NCBI GenBank assembly: GCA_023229725.1
Contig: JALNYR010000013.1
Span: 1-28,360, forward strand
From: Dehalococcoidia bacterium
GTDB taxonomy: Bacteria > Chloroflexota > Dehalococcoidia > GIF9 > AB-539-J10
Direction of reading: 5' to 3'
Length of the DNA: 28,360 bases
Below the pieces are notes generated by a model. The model made no database searches and had not been told where the DNA came from. It saw nothing but the letters and a program-made list of their open reading frames with translations. Position numbers and translations under genes: made by a program. Of this stretch, positions 1-8,675 are shown piece after piece (within the stretch, counting starts at the first letter, position 1; the number at the start of each line of letters is the position of its first letter).

Positions 1-671
1 GTCGGCGGCGTGTAGATGCGCTCGTCCTGACTGAAGGTGGTCTTCGGGTCGCGCGTCGCGTACCACACCCCATCCTCGTCGGCAACCATCATGTCCCAGA
101 AGTAACGTATGCCTACTTCGCGCGTCCCTCCGGTCCTGTTGGTCACCTTCGTCGTCACTCTGACCGCGGAGTCTGAAATCGAGGAACCCAGCACCTCGAC
201 TTCCTGTTCGACCTCCAGGTCGCCGTCGCCGGGCGACCACAGGGTGGAAGCCTCCCTTTGGCCGGAGTCGAACTCGACTCCCCAGGCTCCCATGTAGGCG
301 ATTGCGTAGCCACCGGACGGCTCCTCAGAGGAGAACGAGTAATCCGACGTGTAGACCACCTCGCCGGTATAGTCGTAGACCGAGAGATAGGATGTTCCCG
401 GAGACTCGTCTCCCCCGCCGTAGAGCATGTCCGCATCCGCGTGCGGGTGTTCGTCACCGGTGCCGACCGTAAATATCCCGGGTTCAGACGACTCCTCATT
501 GAAAATGCTCACCTTGTAGATGCCATTCGACACAACGTCGATTTCGGAACTGAGCGCCGGCCCGCCGGGCAGAGTCTTGTCCGGTGCGTCCGCCGCCACG
601 GCGCCAAAGGGCAACAGCAGAACAGCAGCCATGGAAGCCGTAAGCAAACCGAAACGTCTTCTCACGTTCAT
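1..671 (-). CDS. Secreted protein of unknown function, 5' part only (runs off the left edge)
   Basis: Reading leftward from an ATG at 671 the frame stays open to base 1, giving about 223 residues and no stop, so the C-terminus is missing. A strong ribosome site (GGAGGTGGAG) sits directly before the ATG. The N-terminus is a clear signal peptide: basic MNVRRR, a hydrophobic stretch at residues 8-24, and an AVA-A cleavage region near residue 26. The mature part is acidic and rich in aromatic and beta-branched residues, including RYFWDMMVADEDGVWY near residue 190, which suggests an extracellular beta-sandwich. I do not recognise the family. A candidate promoter (TTGCGT, 18 bp, TACGAT) lies upstream. 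The gene is likely exported, and there is no evidence for a catalytic role. Confidence 0.82.
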   Translation of the reverse strand, partial: MNVRRRFGLLTASMAAVLLLPFGAVAADAPDKTLPGGPALSSEIDVVSNGIYKVSIFNEESSEPGIFTVGTGDEHPHADADMLYGGGDESPGTSYLSVYDYTGEVVYTSDYSFSSEEPSGGYAIAYMGAWGVEFDSGQREASTLWSPGDGDLEVEQEVEVLGSSISDSAVRVTTKVTNRTGGTREVGIRYFWDMMVADEDGVWYATRDPKTTFSQDERIYTPP

Positions 672-707
672 CTCCACCTCCGCTCAGGGACCCTTCGTGT
701 GAGTGCC

Positions 708-737
708 ATCGTACGCCTGCCGGCCGCAGCTACGCAA
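708..737 (-). promoter_or_regulatory. Candidate promoter for the secreted-protein gene
   Basis: On the minus strand TTGCGT (737-732), an 18-bp spacer and TACGAT (713-708) would start transcription near 701, about 30 nt upstream of the ATG at 671 and ahead of its Shine-Dalgarno sequence. Recognised by eye only. Confidence 0.4.
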
Positions 738-776
738 GACAGGTCAACAGCCGGCAATGGATTGCGCTGTCCCGGA

Positions 777-1178
777 CTACGCTCCCTGACGGGCGTTCTC
801 AAAGCAGTGGAGCCAGAGAGCAATGTCCAGCTCGGGCACAGTCCAGCTCGGCGCAAGGCGGCGAACGTACTTCTCCGTGAACAGCTCGAACCAGCGCAGC
901 GCTGTGGTGGCGTCTCCGCTCACGTCCAGCAGCAACGCCAGCGCCAACTGCCGGGAGCCGTCGCCGGCATCCCCCCAACAGAACAGGGGAGAACAATCCC
1001 TGACCTCTCTCGATGCCCCCGGCTCAAGGCTGCGCGGATTCCCCTGGTCCTGCCCCAGCGCTGAGTCGAGATCGGTTACGTTGAAGATGGCGCTTTCGCA
1101 TGAGCCCTGGTACACACGCGTCGGGCGCCGTGCCTCCCGGAAGTCCGGTGTGCCTTCAGGCCGACGCCAATCCGCCAT
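777..1178 (-). CDS. DUF6166-like protein
   Basis: A 133-residue protein of unknown function. The C-terminal half resembles the DUF6166 pattern: an aromatic-Trp-Gly motif (FCWGDAGDGS), then QLALALLLD, a GD-x3-AL segment, an FELFTEKYV helix, and a WT-x3-LDIALWL ending. The segment before it (TRVYQG) matches the usual YRG start of that family. This N-terminal part is longer than I would expect for the family and contains a linker (LGQDQGNPRSLEPG). I chose the ATG at 1178 because it opens just before the recognisable part. There is no good ribosome site, and the frame stays open to 1319. Family members are small soluble proteins with no established function. Stop to start it faces no partner gene, so context adds nothing. 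Confidence 0.62.
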   Translation of the reverse strand: MADWRRPEGTPDFREARRPTRVYQGSCESAIFNVTDLDSALGQDQGNPRSLEPGASREVRDCSPLFCWGDAGDGSRQLALALLLDVSGDATTALRWFELFTEKYVRRLAPSWTVPELDIALWLHCFENARQGA

Positions 1179-1599
1179 GGCCCAGCATTGTGCCACAGGC
1201 TGACGCTCAACGCCAGCGTCGCACACCGACGAGTAGTGTACATTTGTCAATATCGAACGACGCCACGCGCTGCACGAGCGCGCCCCTGGCCGCAGCAGAC
1301 CACCGCCCCTCCCCACCAACGGAAAGGTTGGCCGAGTGCCGGCCCGTCCGTTCGTTGCCTCTCCTCCTGCTCCGCCGGCTGGGACGGCGCCTCACGCCGT
1401 GGTCGACGCCCGCGCGCCCCATCGCCGGCGCCTCCCGTCCCACCAGCACCGTCCAGCGCTCCTTACGGTGGTACCAGGAAGCAAGGGGCGGCCAGCCGCG
1501 ACCAGGCCGGATTTCTTTCCCGGTGAGATGCCGAAATGCCTCCGGAATCGCCCCAAAAGGCATCGCACGTCGCGCGGCACTGTGGTATGCTTGACATCC
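1179..1599. other. About 420 bp with no supported gene
   Basis: Long open frames cross this stretch on both strands, as expected for high-GC DNA. Their translations are rich in Arg, Pro and Ala, lack recognisable motifs, and have no ribosome site. I see no RNA gene, repeat or convincing promoter. The minus strand has a TTGACA at 1250-1245 without a matching -10. Confidence 0.5.
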
Positions 1600-1869
1600 G
1601 TGAACTTCAGCGATACGTTTGCGCGCTTCCGCGTCGGCCGTTCCGGCAAGTCCCGTGCTGATGCAGATGCAACACGCGGGTACTACAGCGTCGAAGAGAC
1701 AGGGCGGCACGTCGACCCTCCGGTGACCCGGCAGGCTGTCCACCAGTGGATTAAACGCGGGGTCAATGGCACGAAGCTCGAGGCCTTCCGCGTCGGCCGG
1801 GCCTACCTCGTGCAGCAGTCCTCTCTTGAGGCGTTCTGCAAGGCCACCGGCAAGAAGCTGAAGGCCTGA
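1600..1869 (+). CDS. Small HTH_17 / excisionase-type DNA-binding protein
   Basis: About 89 residues if the GTG at 1600 is used. Residues from about 29 to 83 fit the MerR-like helix-turn-helix seen in excisionases (HTH_17). The order is YYSVEETG, a helix ending in TRQAVHQWIKRG, an AFRVGRAYLV strand pair, and SLEAFCKATG. The lysine-rich end (GKKLKA) suits DNA contact. The GTG start is supported by TATGCT at 1586-1591, which would put the transcript start at about the GTG itself (leaderless), and no ribosome site is seen. A longer in-frame start further upstream would only add low-complexity Arg/Pro sequence. No integrase or phage gene is nearby, so it is more likely a stand-alone regulator than part of an active mobile element. 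Confidence 0.62.
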   Translation: MNFSDTFARFRVGRSGKSRADADATRGYYSVEETGRHVDPPVTRQAVHQWIKRGVNGTKLEAFRVGRAYLVQQSSLEAFCKATGKKLKA

Positions 1870-2031
1870 GCGCGTCCTCTCGCCATCGCAGCACCGTTCT
1901 TCCGCACTCGCCAGCGACCGACGCATGCTGGCTCTCTTCCGCGCTTGCGCCCGGCGCGTCGAGCTTGGGCACGATCACCGAACCGCCCGGAACGCTGGAA
2001 TCGCAGCCATCGGCATGCCGACCCGCACCGC

Positions 2032-2060
2032 TTGACACCGCGCCGCCACACCGTTAGCCT
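2032..2060 (+). promoter_or_regulatory. Promoter giving a leaderless GTG start
   Basis: A perfect TTGACA (2032-2037), a 17-bp spacer and TAGCCT (2055-2060) predict transcription from about 2067, exactly the GTG start of the next gene. The -10 is a weak match to consensus. Confidence 0.45.
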
Positions 2061-2066
2061 CTGCAC

Positions 2067-2525
2067 GTGAGCAAGCCGCAGCCTCAGGACACGAACAGGA
2101 CCGAGCCGCTCGTCCCGGACACGGTCCGCCGGCTCCTCGCGACGGGAGAGACGGTCGATGTTCGCTATGTGGCGAAGGGCGCCGAAGCGTACGCGACCGA
2201 CTCGCGTCTCTTCATCCTCAGAGGTGGGGAGACGTCCAGCATCCTGTACAAGGACATCGCCGGAGTCAGCGAGTCACACCGCGTCGCTCCCTGGCTCATC
2301 CTCGCCGGCGCAGCCCTTGTCGCGCTCGGGACAAGCAACATGGTGTTCCCCGTGGCCGGCGCCGTGCTTGTCCTGGTCGGCGTGTTCCGCGGCTCGCACA
2401 GGCTGGAAGTACTCGTGTCCGGCCGCAGCGAACCTGAGGTGCTGGAAGGCGCGAGAGAGGTCATCGGCCCGCTTCTGCAGAGGCTCACCGAGAGGGGAGC
2501 CAGGAAGCTGAACGCGAAAGTCTAG
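2067..2525 (+). CDS. Small membrane protein with a bacterial PH-like fold
   Basis: A 152-residue protein. An N-terminal beta-rich segment (residues 30-68: VDVRYVAKG, RLFILRGG, SSILYKDIAGV) looks like half of a bacterial PH domain. It is followed by two closely spaced membrane helices at about 75-89 and 92-107, and then a strand-helix segment (LEVLVSGRSEPEVLEGAREVIGPLLQRL) typical of the end of such domains. The membrane hairpin thus interrupts the PH-like region, an arrangement common in bacterial membrane PH proteins. Enzymatic residues are not apparent. The GTG start is chosen because a TTGACA promoter would initiate there and no ribosome site exists upstream. The name rests on fold-like pattern, not on a signature motif. 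Confidence 0.72.
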   Translation: MSKPQPQDTNRTEPLVPDTVRRLLATGETVDVRYVAKGAEAYATDSRLFILRGGETSSILYKDIAGVSESHRVAPWLILAGAALVALGTSNMVFPVAGAVLVLVGVFRGSHRLEVLVSGRSEPEVLEGAREVIGPLLQRLTERGARKLNAKV

Positions 2526-2654
2526 CCGGTCGCTCCTCCACCGCTCCTAGACTCGCCGTCCCGGGCTGTTCGCATATGCCATGCGCCATTCAGCGTTCGC
2601 CCCGCCCATCCGCCCACTTCCCGCCCGCCGGCGCCGCTCTATCGCTCCGCCCTC

Positions 2655-2694
2655 TTGACAGCGATGGCTATCTGTTATATAACTCTTATAACAG
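2655..2694 (+). promoter_or_regulatory. Strong promoter with an overlapping palindromic operator for the GntR gene
   Basis: TTGACA (2655-2660), a 17-bp spacer and TATAAC (2678-2683) form the best promoter in the window. A perfect inverted repeat, CTGTTATA (2672-2679) and TATAACAG (2687-2694) separated by 7 bp, covers the -10 element and reaches about the start of transcription. A repressor bound there would block polymerase. GntR proteins bind such palindromes, and the gene just downstream encodes one, so autoregulation is the natural reading. Confidence 0.75.
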
Positions 2695-2707
2695 TTTGAG
2701 GGTGGGA

Positions 2708-3130
2708 ATGCTGATAGCCATCGACAACAGGGACCCGCGTCCACTGTACCTGCAGATAGCGGCACAGGTGAAAGAGCAGGTGCAGAGGGGCGACCTGCAG
2801 CCCGGCGACGAACTGCCGCCGGTGAGGGAACTGGCGGACAGCCTCGGCATCAATCTCCACACCGTCCGCAGCGCCTATATCAGGCTGCGAGATCAGGGTG
2901 TCATCGACCTGCGGCTGGGTCGCCGGGCGCGCATCGCGCGCCGGCAGCCGGTGGAGCTGACTCCAGCCGAGGCGGACCGCACACTCGGCGCGCAGGTGCG
3001 TGAACTGGTGGCGGACGCATTCCTGCTCGGCCTGTCGACAGAGGACCTCCATGCGTTGCTCGACCGGCAGGCCGGTCACAGCGACGGAGGCGCGGGAAAA
3101 CACGATTCTCATCCGGAGGAAACGCCATGA
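2708..3130 (+). CDS. GntR-family transcriptional regulator, YtrA type
   Basis: A 140-residue protein. Residues 10-78 form the GntR winged helix: PLYLQIAAQVKEQVQRGDL, PGDELPPVRELADSLGI, then the recognition helix NLHTVRSAYIRLRDQG and the wing DLRLGRRARI. The effector region after residue 80 is only about 60 residues and mostly helical, which places it in the short YtrA subfamily rather than the FadR or HutC types. I use the ATG at 2708, preceded by GAGGGTGGG; an open frame extends upstream, but it crosses the promoter. YtrA-type repressors usually control the membrane-protein genes that follow them. Here the stop overlaps the next start (ATGA), so the two genes are probably translationally coupled and both controlled through the palindrome at 2672-2694. 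Confidence 0.9.
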   Translation: MLIAIDNRDPRPLYLQIAAQVKEQVQRGDLQPGDELPPVRELADSLGINLHTVRSAYIRLRDQGVIDLRLGRRARIARRQPVELTPAEADRTLGAQVRELVADAFLLGLSTEDLHALLDRQAGHSDGGAGKHDSHPEETP

Positions 3131-4122
3131 AGCTCTCGCTCACTCACCCCTTGTGGACGCACGTGCCCGCCGTGCTTGCGCTGGCGGTGTGCCTTGGCAT
3201 GCTCGTCGCCGCCGGCCCCCTTCCTTCCAACGGCCCCATCCACTTCGGCGCCGACGGTCGACCTGACGGGTACGGCTCGCCCGCAGGCGCGTTCGCCCTG
3301 GTCATCGGGCTGTGCGTCGGTTTCATCCTTCTCTCCGTCTGGATGGACGAATCGTGGGCACGCCAGGAGAGGGAGAAGCGGTTCAACTACTTTGCGTTGC
3401 TCGATGAGATAGTCGTCAGCGCGATGGCCGGGATATCGGTCAGCCTGCTGCCCCTGCTGCAGCAGAGCGAGCCCGTATTCAGAATGCCCGCAACCGAGAT
3501 GCTGGCTTTCGCGGTGCCGGCTGTCGGCGCGGCGGTCCTGCTGGAGAAGATGCGCCCCTTTGCGCCACGCGAGGAGGCTCTGGTTGAGGCAGACACATCA
3601 GCCTTGCGGAAGGATATCGACCGGCGACTCAAGAGCGGGGCCACCATCTCGTACACCGACATCCAGAACCCTCTGTACATGAACCTCGTCGCCGTCGGGG
3701 TCCCCGCGGTGCTCTTCGTCTCCACGGCGCTGACGGCTGCATCTCAGCCGCTGTGGTCCATCGCGCTCAACCTCGTCTCCGGTCTGCTGCTGGCGTCGTT
3801 CTACGGCGGCATGAGGACAACGGTGACGCGCGACCGTATCACGGTGCGCTTCGGCACTCCCGGCTTACGAGTCCTCCGACTGCAGCCGTCCGATGTCGTT
3901 CAGGCCGACCTGCGACCCTACCTGCCTCTGCAGGAGTTCGGAGGCTACGGCATCCGCCGGAACAGCCGGATGAGCGGCTACTTCCTCAAGGGGGGCGTTG
4001 GCGTGGAGATAGCCACGAAGCAGGGCCGCCGCCTGCTGATTGGGTCCGATCGTCCGGAGCGCCTCGCCGAGGCCGTGCGCGCGGTCGCGGGCCTCGCCGC
4101 TACCCCCTCACGACGCGGCTGA
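3127..4122 (+). CDS. DUF1648-domain membrane protein
   Basis: A 331-residue integral membrane protein. The N-terminus has a helix at about 12-30, then PIHFGADGRPDGYG at residues 37-50, which is the DUF1648 signature (an extracytoplasmic loop also found in SdpI-like proteins). Further helices lie at about 54-71, 93-110, 122-138, 187-202 and 208-225. The last 100 residues are soluble and beta-rich (TTVTRDRITVRFG, GVEIATKQGRRLLIG), like a PH-type domain ending in a helix. DUF1648 proteins next to YtrA-type GntR regulators are common, and the four-base overlap with the upstream regulator fits a co-regulated pair. The precise role is unknown; SdpI relatives are linked to toxin immunity and signalling, but I would not transfer that here. 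The 3' end overlaps the opposing gene by 23 bp. Confidence 0.85.
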   Translation: MKLSLTHPLWTHVPAVLALAVCLGMLVAAGPLPSNGPIHFGADGRPDGYGSPAGAFALVIGLCVGFILLSVWMDESWARQEREKRFNYFALLDEIVVSAMAGISVSLLPLLQQSEPVFRMPATEMLAFAVPAVGAAVLLEKMRPFAPREEALVEADTSALRKDIDRRLKSGATISYTDIQNPLYMNLVAVGVPAVLFVSTALTAASQPLWSIALNLVSGLLLASFYGGMRTTVTRDRITVRFGTPGLRVLRLQPSDVVQADLRPYLPLQEFGGYGIRRNSRMSGYFLKGGVGVEIATKQGRRLLIGSDRPERLAEAVRAVAGLAATPSRRG

Positions 4123-4810
4123 CCGGCGCCACGCGCAGGTCGTGTCTGAAGCGCCACGCCAGCAGCGCAGTCGCCACCGGGAACGTTCCTCCCCAGACAC
4201 CGAGCGAGACCATCGCGCCTGCCGGCACGCCAAAGGCGCCAAGCGCCACACCGACGATGGAGGCGATGCCGTTGACGATGAGCAGCCACCTCGTGGCTCG
4301 CCTCAGCTTCCCGGGTACGCGCCACGCAATCCCGGCGAACAGCGTTGACAGCCCCATGAAGAAGTAGCCAACGCCCTCGAGCGCGTTCGTGAGAGAGTAG
4401 GGACTACCGACTACCAGCATCTCCAGCCCGTTCGTCTGGCCGGACTGCAGCGCATCTCTTACCAGCGTGCCGAGCACGAAGTAGTCGGCCCCGAGGATTG
4501 CACCGTAGAGGATGGCAAACACGAGTGCCTGGAGAGCCGGCACCCGCCGGTCGACCGGCAGATACAGATAGATGGCGGCAACGAGGATGGGGAAGGTAAC
4601 GGCCAGAAGGAAGCAGGGGATGACCCACGCCATGTAGGAAACCGCGTCGAACGCCGCCGCGTACGACTCGATGCCCTGCCATGCAGGCAGCGACATCATC
4701 CACGCGGGGAACGCCGCAAGGAACCACACGGTCCACACCGTCGTCAGGACCGCAGCCCAGAATCCCGCGTTCAGCCCCGTCCACGACCACTGCGAGCGCT
4801 CAGGCGCCAT
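4100..4810 (-). CDS. Six-helix membrane protein of unknown function
   Basis: A 236-residue protein that is almost entirely membrane helices: about 16-35, 55-78, 91-110, 140-160, 168-190 and 195-214, with short basic loops (DRRVPALQ, RVPGKLRRATR) that would face the cytoplasm. No catalytic or transport motif stands out, and I cannot name a family with confidence. The ATG at 4810 is preceded by a G-rich run (GGCGGGGGGGG) that can serve as a ribosome site. The same frame extends upstream to 5101, but that part is Arg-rich and not protein-like. It is convergent with the DUF1648 gene and shares 23 bp with its 3' end. Confidence 0.78.
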   Translation of the reverse strand: MAPERSQWSWTGLNAGFWAAVLTTVWTVWFLAAFPAWMMSLPAWQGIESYAAAFDAVSYMAWVIPCFLLAVTFPILVAAIYLYLPVDRRVPALQALVFAILYGAILGADYFVLGTLVRDALQSGQTNGLEMLVVGSPYSLTNALEGVGYFFMGLSTLFAGIAWRVPGKLRRATRWLLIVNGIASIVGVALGAFGVPAGAMVSLGVWGGTFPVATALLAWRFRHDLRVAPVSRVVRG

Positions 4811-5350
4811 GTTGCCCCCCCCGCCGACCGTCGATGCGCGGTCGACCCGCAGACAGATTTTACACCAGCCGCCCCCGAGGGACCGAATCTCCCCTGTCGG
4901 GCCGGCGTCGCGCCGTCCCGAGACCCGCCTCCCACACACCTGTGGCGCGTCTTCACCCGTGACGCCTCGCCGGCGCCGGAGGCAGTCGACTGGACGTGCC
5001 TCGCCTGTACGCATACAATATGTCAACGGCACTCGTTGCCGCGCAGCGTCGTGGGGTAGCCCGGGCTGCCGGTTGGAAGAGCGCATGCACCTACTGCCCA
5101 ACAGACTTCACATCGATGCCAGAGAGGCTTCCGAGCGTCGGACCAGATTCCGGCACTCCGAGAGCCATCGCCTCCGGGCTGCCTGAAGCCCGAAGCGAGC
5201 CACCCGTTTCACCCCTGGCTGTAGAACACCTGTATCGCTGTGCCCGGCGCTGCTGCCACCCGTATCTGGAGAAACCCCACCGCCGCTCGACGGTGACGAA
5301 GCCCTTCGGCAGGGCAGCGGCGCGAGCGCCGGACGGAGTATGGAGAACGA
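4811..5350. other. 540-bp gene-free interval upstream of typA
   Basis: No open frame here reads like protein. The interval holds one candidate promoter (4991-5019) pointing toward typA and a small hairpin, CGGGCT and AGCCCG separated by 6 nt, near 5177-5194. If the promoter is used, typA has a leader of about 325 nt. I recognise no known riboswitch or RNA family in it. Confidence 0.5.
4991..5019 (+). promoter_or_regulatory. Candidate distal promoter for typA
   Basis: TGGACG (4991-4996), a 17-bp spacer and TACAAT (5014-5019) match consensus at about 4/6 and 5/6. Initiation near 5026 would give a long typA leader. Spacing is ideal but the -35 is weak. Confidence 0.4.
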
Positions 5351-7183
<1,833 letters not shown>

Positions 7184-7235
7184 CGGCAGGGGCAGCGGCA
7201 GCTGTTCCCCCGCGCAACACCCTACTTCGGGTCTC

Positions 7236-7264
7236 TTGTGTACCCGGGACCAGACACGCATAAT
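7236..7264 (+). promoter_or_regulatory. Promoter of the first half of the ligase array
   Basis: TTGTGT (7236-7241), a 17-bp spacer and CATAAT (7259-7264) predict a start near 7271, only a few bases before the ATG at 7275. The transcript would be nearly leaderless, consistent with the absence of a ribosome site. The same TTGNNN-N17-CATAAT layout recurs at 11515, 28280 (minus strand) and 28301. Confidence 0.55.
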
Positions 7265-7274
7265 GCTGCGCAGC

Positions 7275-8675
7275 ATGAGCGTATACCCGACGTTCGCGAG
7301 ACACGTGCTGGCCCCCGCGTACGACCTTCTCAGAGGAACGCAGACGATGCGGTCTCTGAGCGAACTCGAGGCATCACAGTGGTGGCCGGCCGCGCGCATC
7401 GAAGAGCTCCAGTCGGAGCGCCTCCAGCGCCTCACTCACTACGCCTACGAACGCGTCCCCTACTACCGCCGCCTGATGGACAGTCGCGGCATCTCTCCGG
7501 ACTCCATCAAGACCGCCGCAGACCTGCCGTTGCTGCCGGTTCTCTTCAAGTCAGACGTACGGGAGCATGCCGATGAGCTGCTCGCGCAGGGCTTTCCCCG
7601 TCGAGAGCTTGTCCATGGACGCACCGGCGGCTCCACGGGCACGCCGCTCACGTTCTACTCATCGCGAGAGAATCGATACTCGCATGGCGTGGCTCGGGCA
7701 CTGCGGGCGTTGCAGTGGGCCGGGGTGCACCCGGGGGACGCAACTATCCGCGTCGCCACTCAAGGCAGTCGGGGCTACGCGTCACGACTTGGCGCCCCGG
7801 CCCGTTTCCTTTCCCGTGAGACCTTCGAGGATTCCGCCGGCTTCTCCGACTCATCGCTGCCGCTCATCGTGGAGCGCATCGCCAGGCTGCGCCCGCGGGC
7901 TCTTCGAGGCTTCCCGAGTGCCCTCTGCATCATCGCCGAGTTCATTCGTGAGTCGGGAACGCGTGCCCCCGAGGTGGGGGCCGTGGTGACAGGCGCCGAG
8001 CAGCTCTTCGACGAACAGCGGGCGCTGCTGAGAGACGTGTTCGGAAGCGAACCCTTCAACAAGTACAGTTCGTACGAGAACTTCGACATCGCCTCAGAGT
8101 GCGAAGCGCATGCCGGGCTGCATGTCGCGGCGGAAGACCTCATAGTGGAAGTCGTTGACGACGAAGGCCACCCCGTTGAACCGGGACGGCAGGGACTCGT
8201 GGTGATCACCGGGCTGCACGAGTATGGCTTGCCCCTGATTCGCTATTGCACAGACGACGAAAGCTCGTTGCTCGAGGGCACGTGCGAGTGTGGTCGCTCA
8301 CTTCCTCGGCTTTCCAACGTCATCGGCAAGACCGGCAATATCATCCACACACCCTCCGGGAAGAGGCTGTCCCCGTTCGCGCTCCACCCGTCCGGCATCG
8401 CCCCTCTCGGCGTCCGTCAATTCCAGTTCATCCAGGAGCGACTCGACCACGTGACAGTGCGAGTCGTCCCGAACACCTGTCTTTCAGTGAGCGACTCACA
8501 GGCACTGGCTGCCGCGGTCAGGTCCAACTTCGGCAGTACGCTTGGAGACGATGTCCTTGTAGACGTGCTGGTCGTCGACCGCATCGAGCCGACGCCGGCA
8601 GGCAAGCATCTCTTTCTCATCTCGAAGGTCCAGCGTCCTCCCGCAGTGAGACCGCAGTCGACGGAAGCCCTCTGA
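7275..8675 (+). CDS. PaaK/CapK-like adenylate-forming ligase, array copy 1
   Basis: A 466-residue member of the phenylacetate-CoA ligase / CapK group (COG1541), soluble and cytoplasmic. These enzymes activate a carboxylate with ATP to an acyl-AMP and pass it to CoA or another acceptor. Visible motifs are the family N-terminus SQWW and HAYERVPYYRRLM (35-68), the ATP loop TGGSTGTP (117-124), YSSYE (264-268) with ECEAH just after, RYCTDD (323-328), CECGR (337-341) and the catalytic-lysine segment GKHLFLIS with K444. The aspartate after RY is kept, but the usual TGD reads TDD. Alignment with the other copies fixes the start at 7275, not the TTG at 7236 or ATG at 7263. The closest relative is copy 2, over the full length. 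The stop overlaps the next ATG (TGATG). Substrate is unknown. Confidence 0.92.
   Translation: MSVYPTFARHVLAPAYDLLRGTQTMRSLSELEASQWWPAARIEELQSERLQRLTHYAYERVPYYRRLMDSRGISPDSIKTAADLPLLPVLFKSDVREHADELLAQGFPRRELVHGRTGGSTGTPLTFYSSRENRYSHGVARALRALQWAGVHPGDATIRVATQGSRGYASRLGAPARFLSRETFEDSAGFSDSSLPLIVERIARLRPRALRGFPSALCIIAEFIRESGTRAPEVGAVVTGAEQLFDEQRALLRDVFGSEPFNKYSSYENFDIASECEAHAGLHVAAEDLIVEVVDDEGHPVEPGRQGLVVITGLHEYGLPLIRYCTDDESSLLEGTCECGRSLPRLSNVIGKTGNIIHTPSGKRLSPFALHPSGIAPLGVRQFQFIQERLDHVTVRVVPNTCLSVSDSQALAAAVRSNFGSTLGDDVLVDVLVVDRIEPTPAGKHLFLISKVQRPPAVRPQSTEAL

Noticed and set aside
1600..1869. Excisionase-like gene as evidence of an integrated element
   Set aside because: No integrase, attachment-site duplication or phage gene accompanies it, and HTH_17 proteins are also common as chromosomal regulators.
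1207..1926. 239-codon minus-strand frame
   Set aside because: It runs through the HTH gene and gene-free DNA, has no protein-like segment of convincing length and no start signal.
7184..7215. GC-rich imperfect hairpin after typA as a terminator
   Set aside because: The stem is broken and no T-run follows.
8246..8674. Upstream extension of ligase 2 to a 611-codon frame
   Set aside because: The extra 143 codons lie inside ligase 1 in another frame and are Arg/Pro-rich. Alignment of all seven copies puts the start at 8675.
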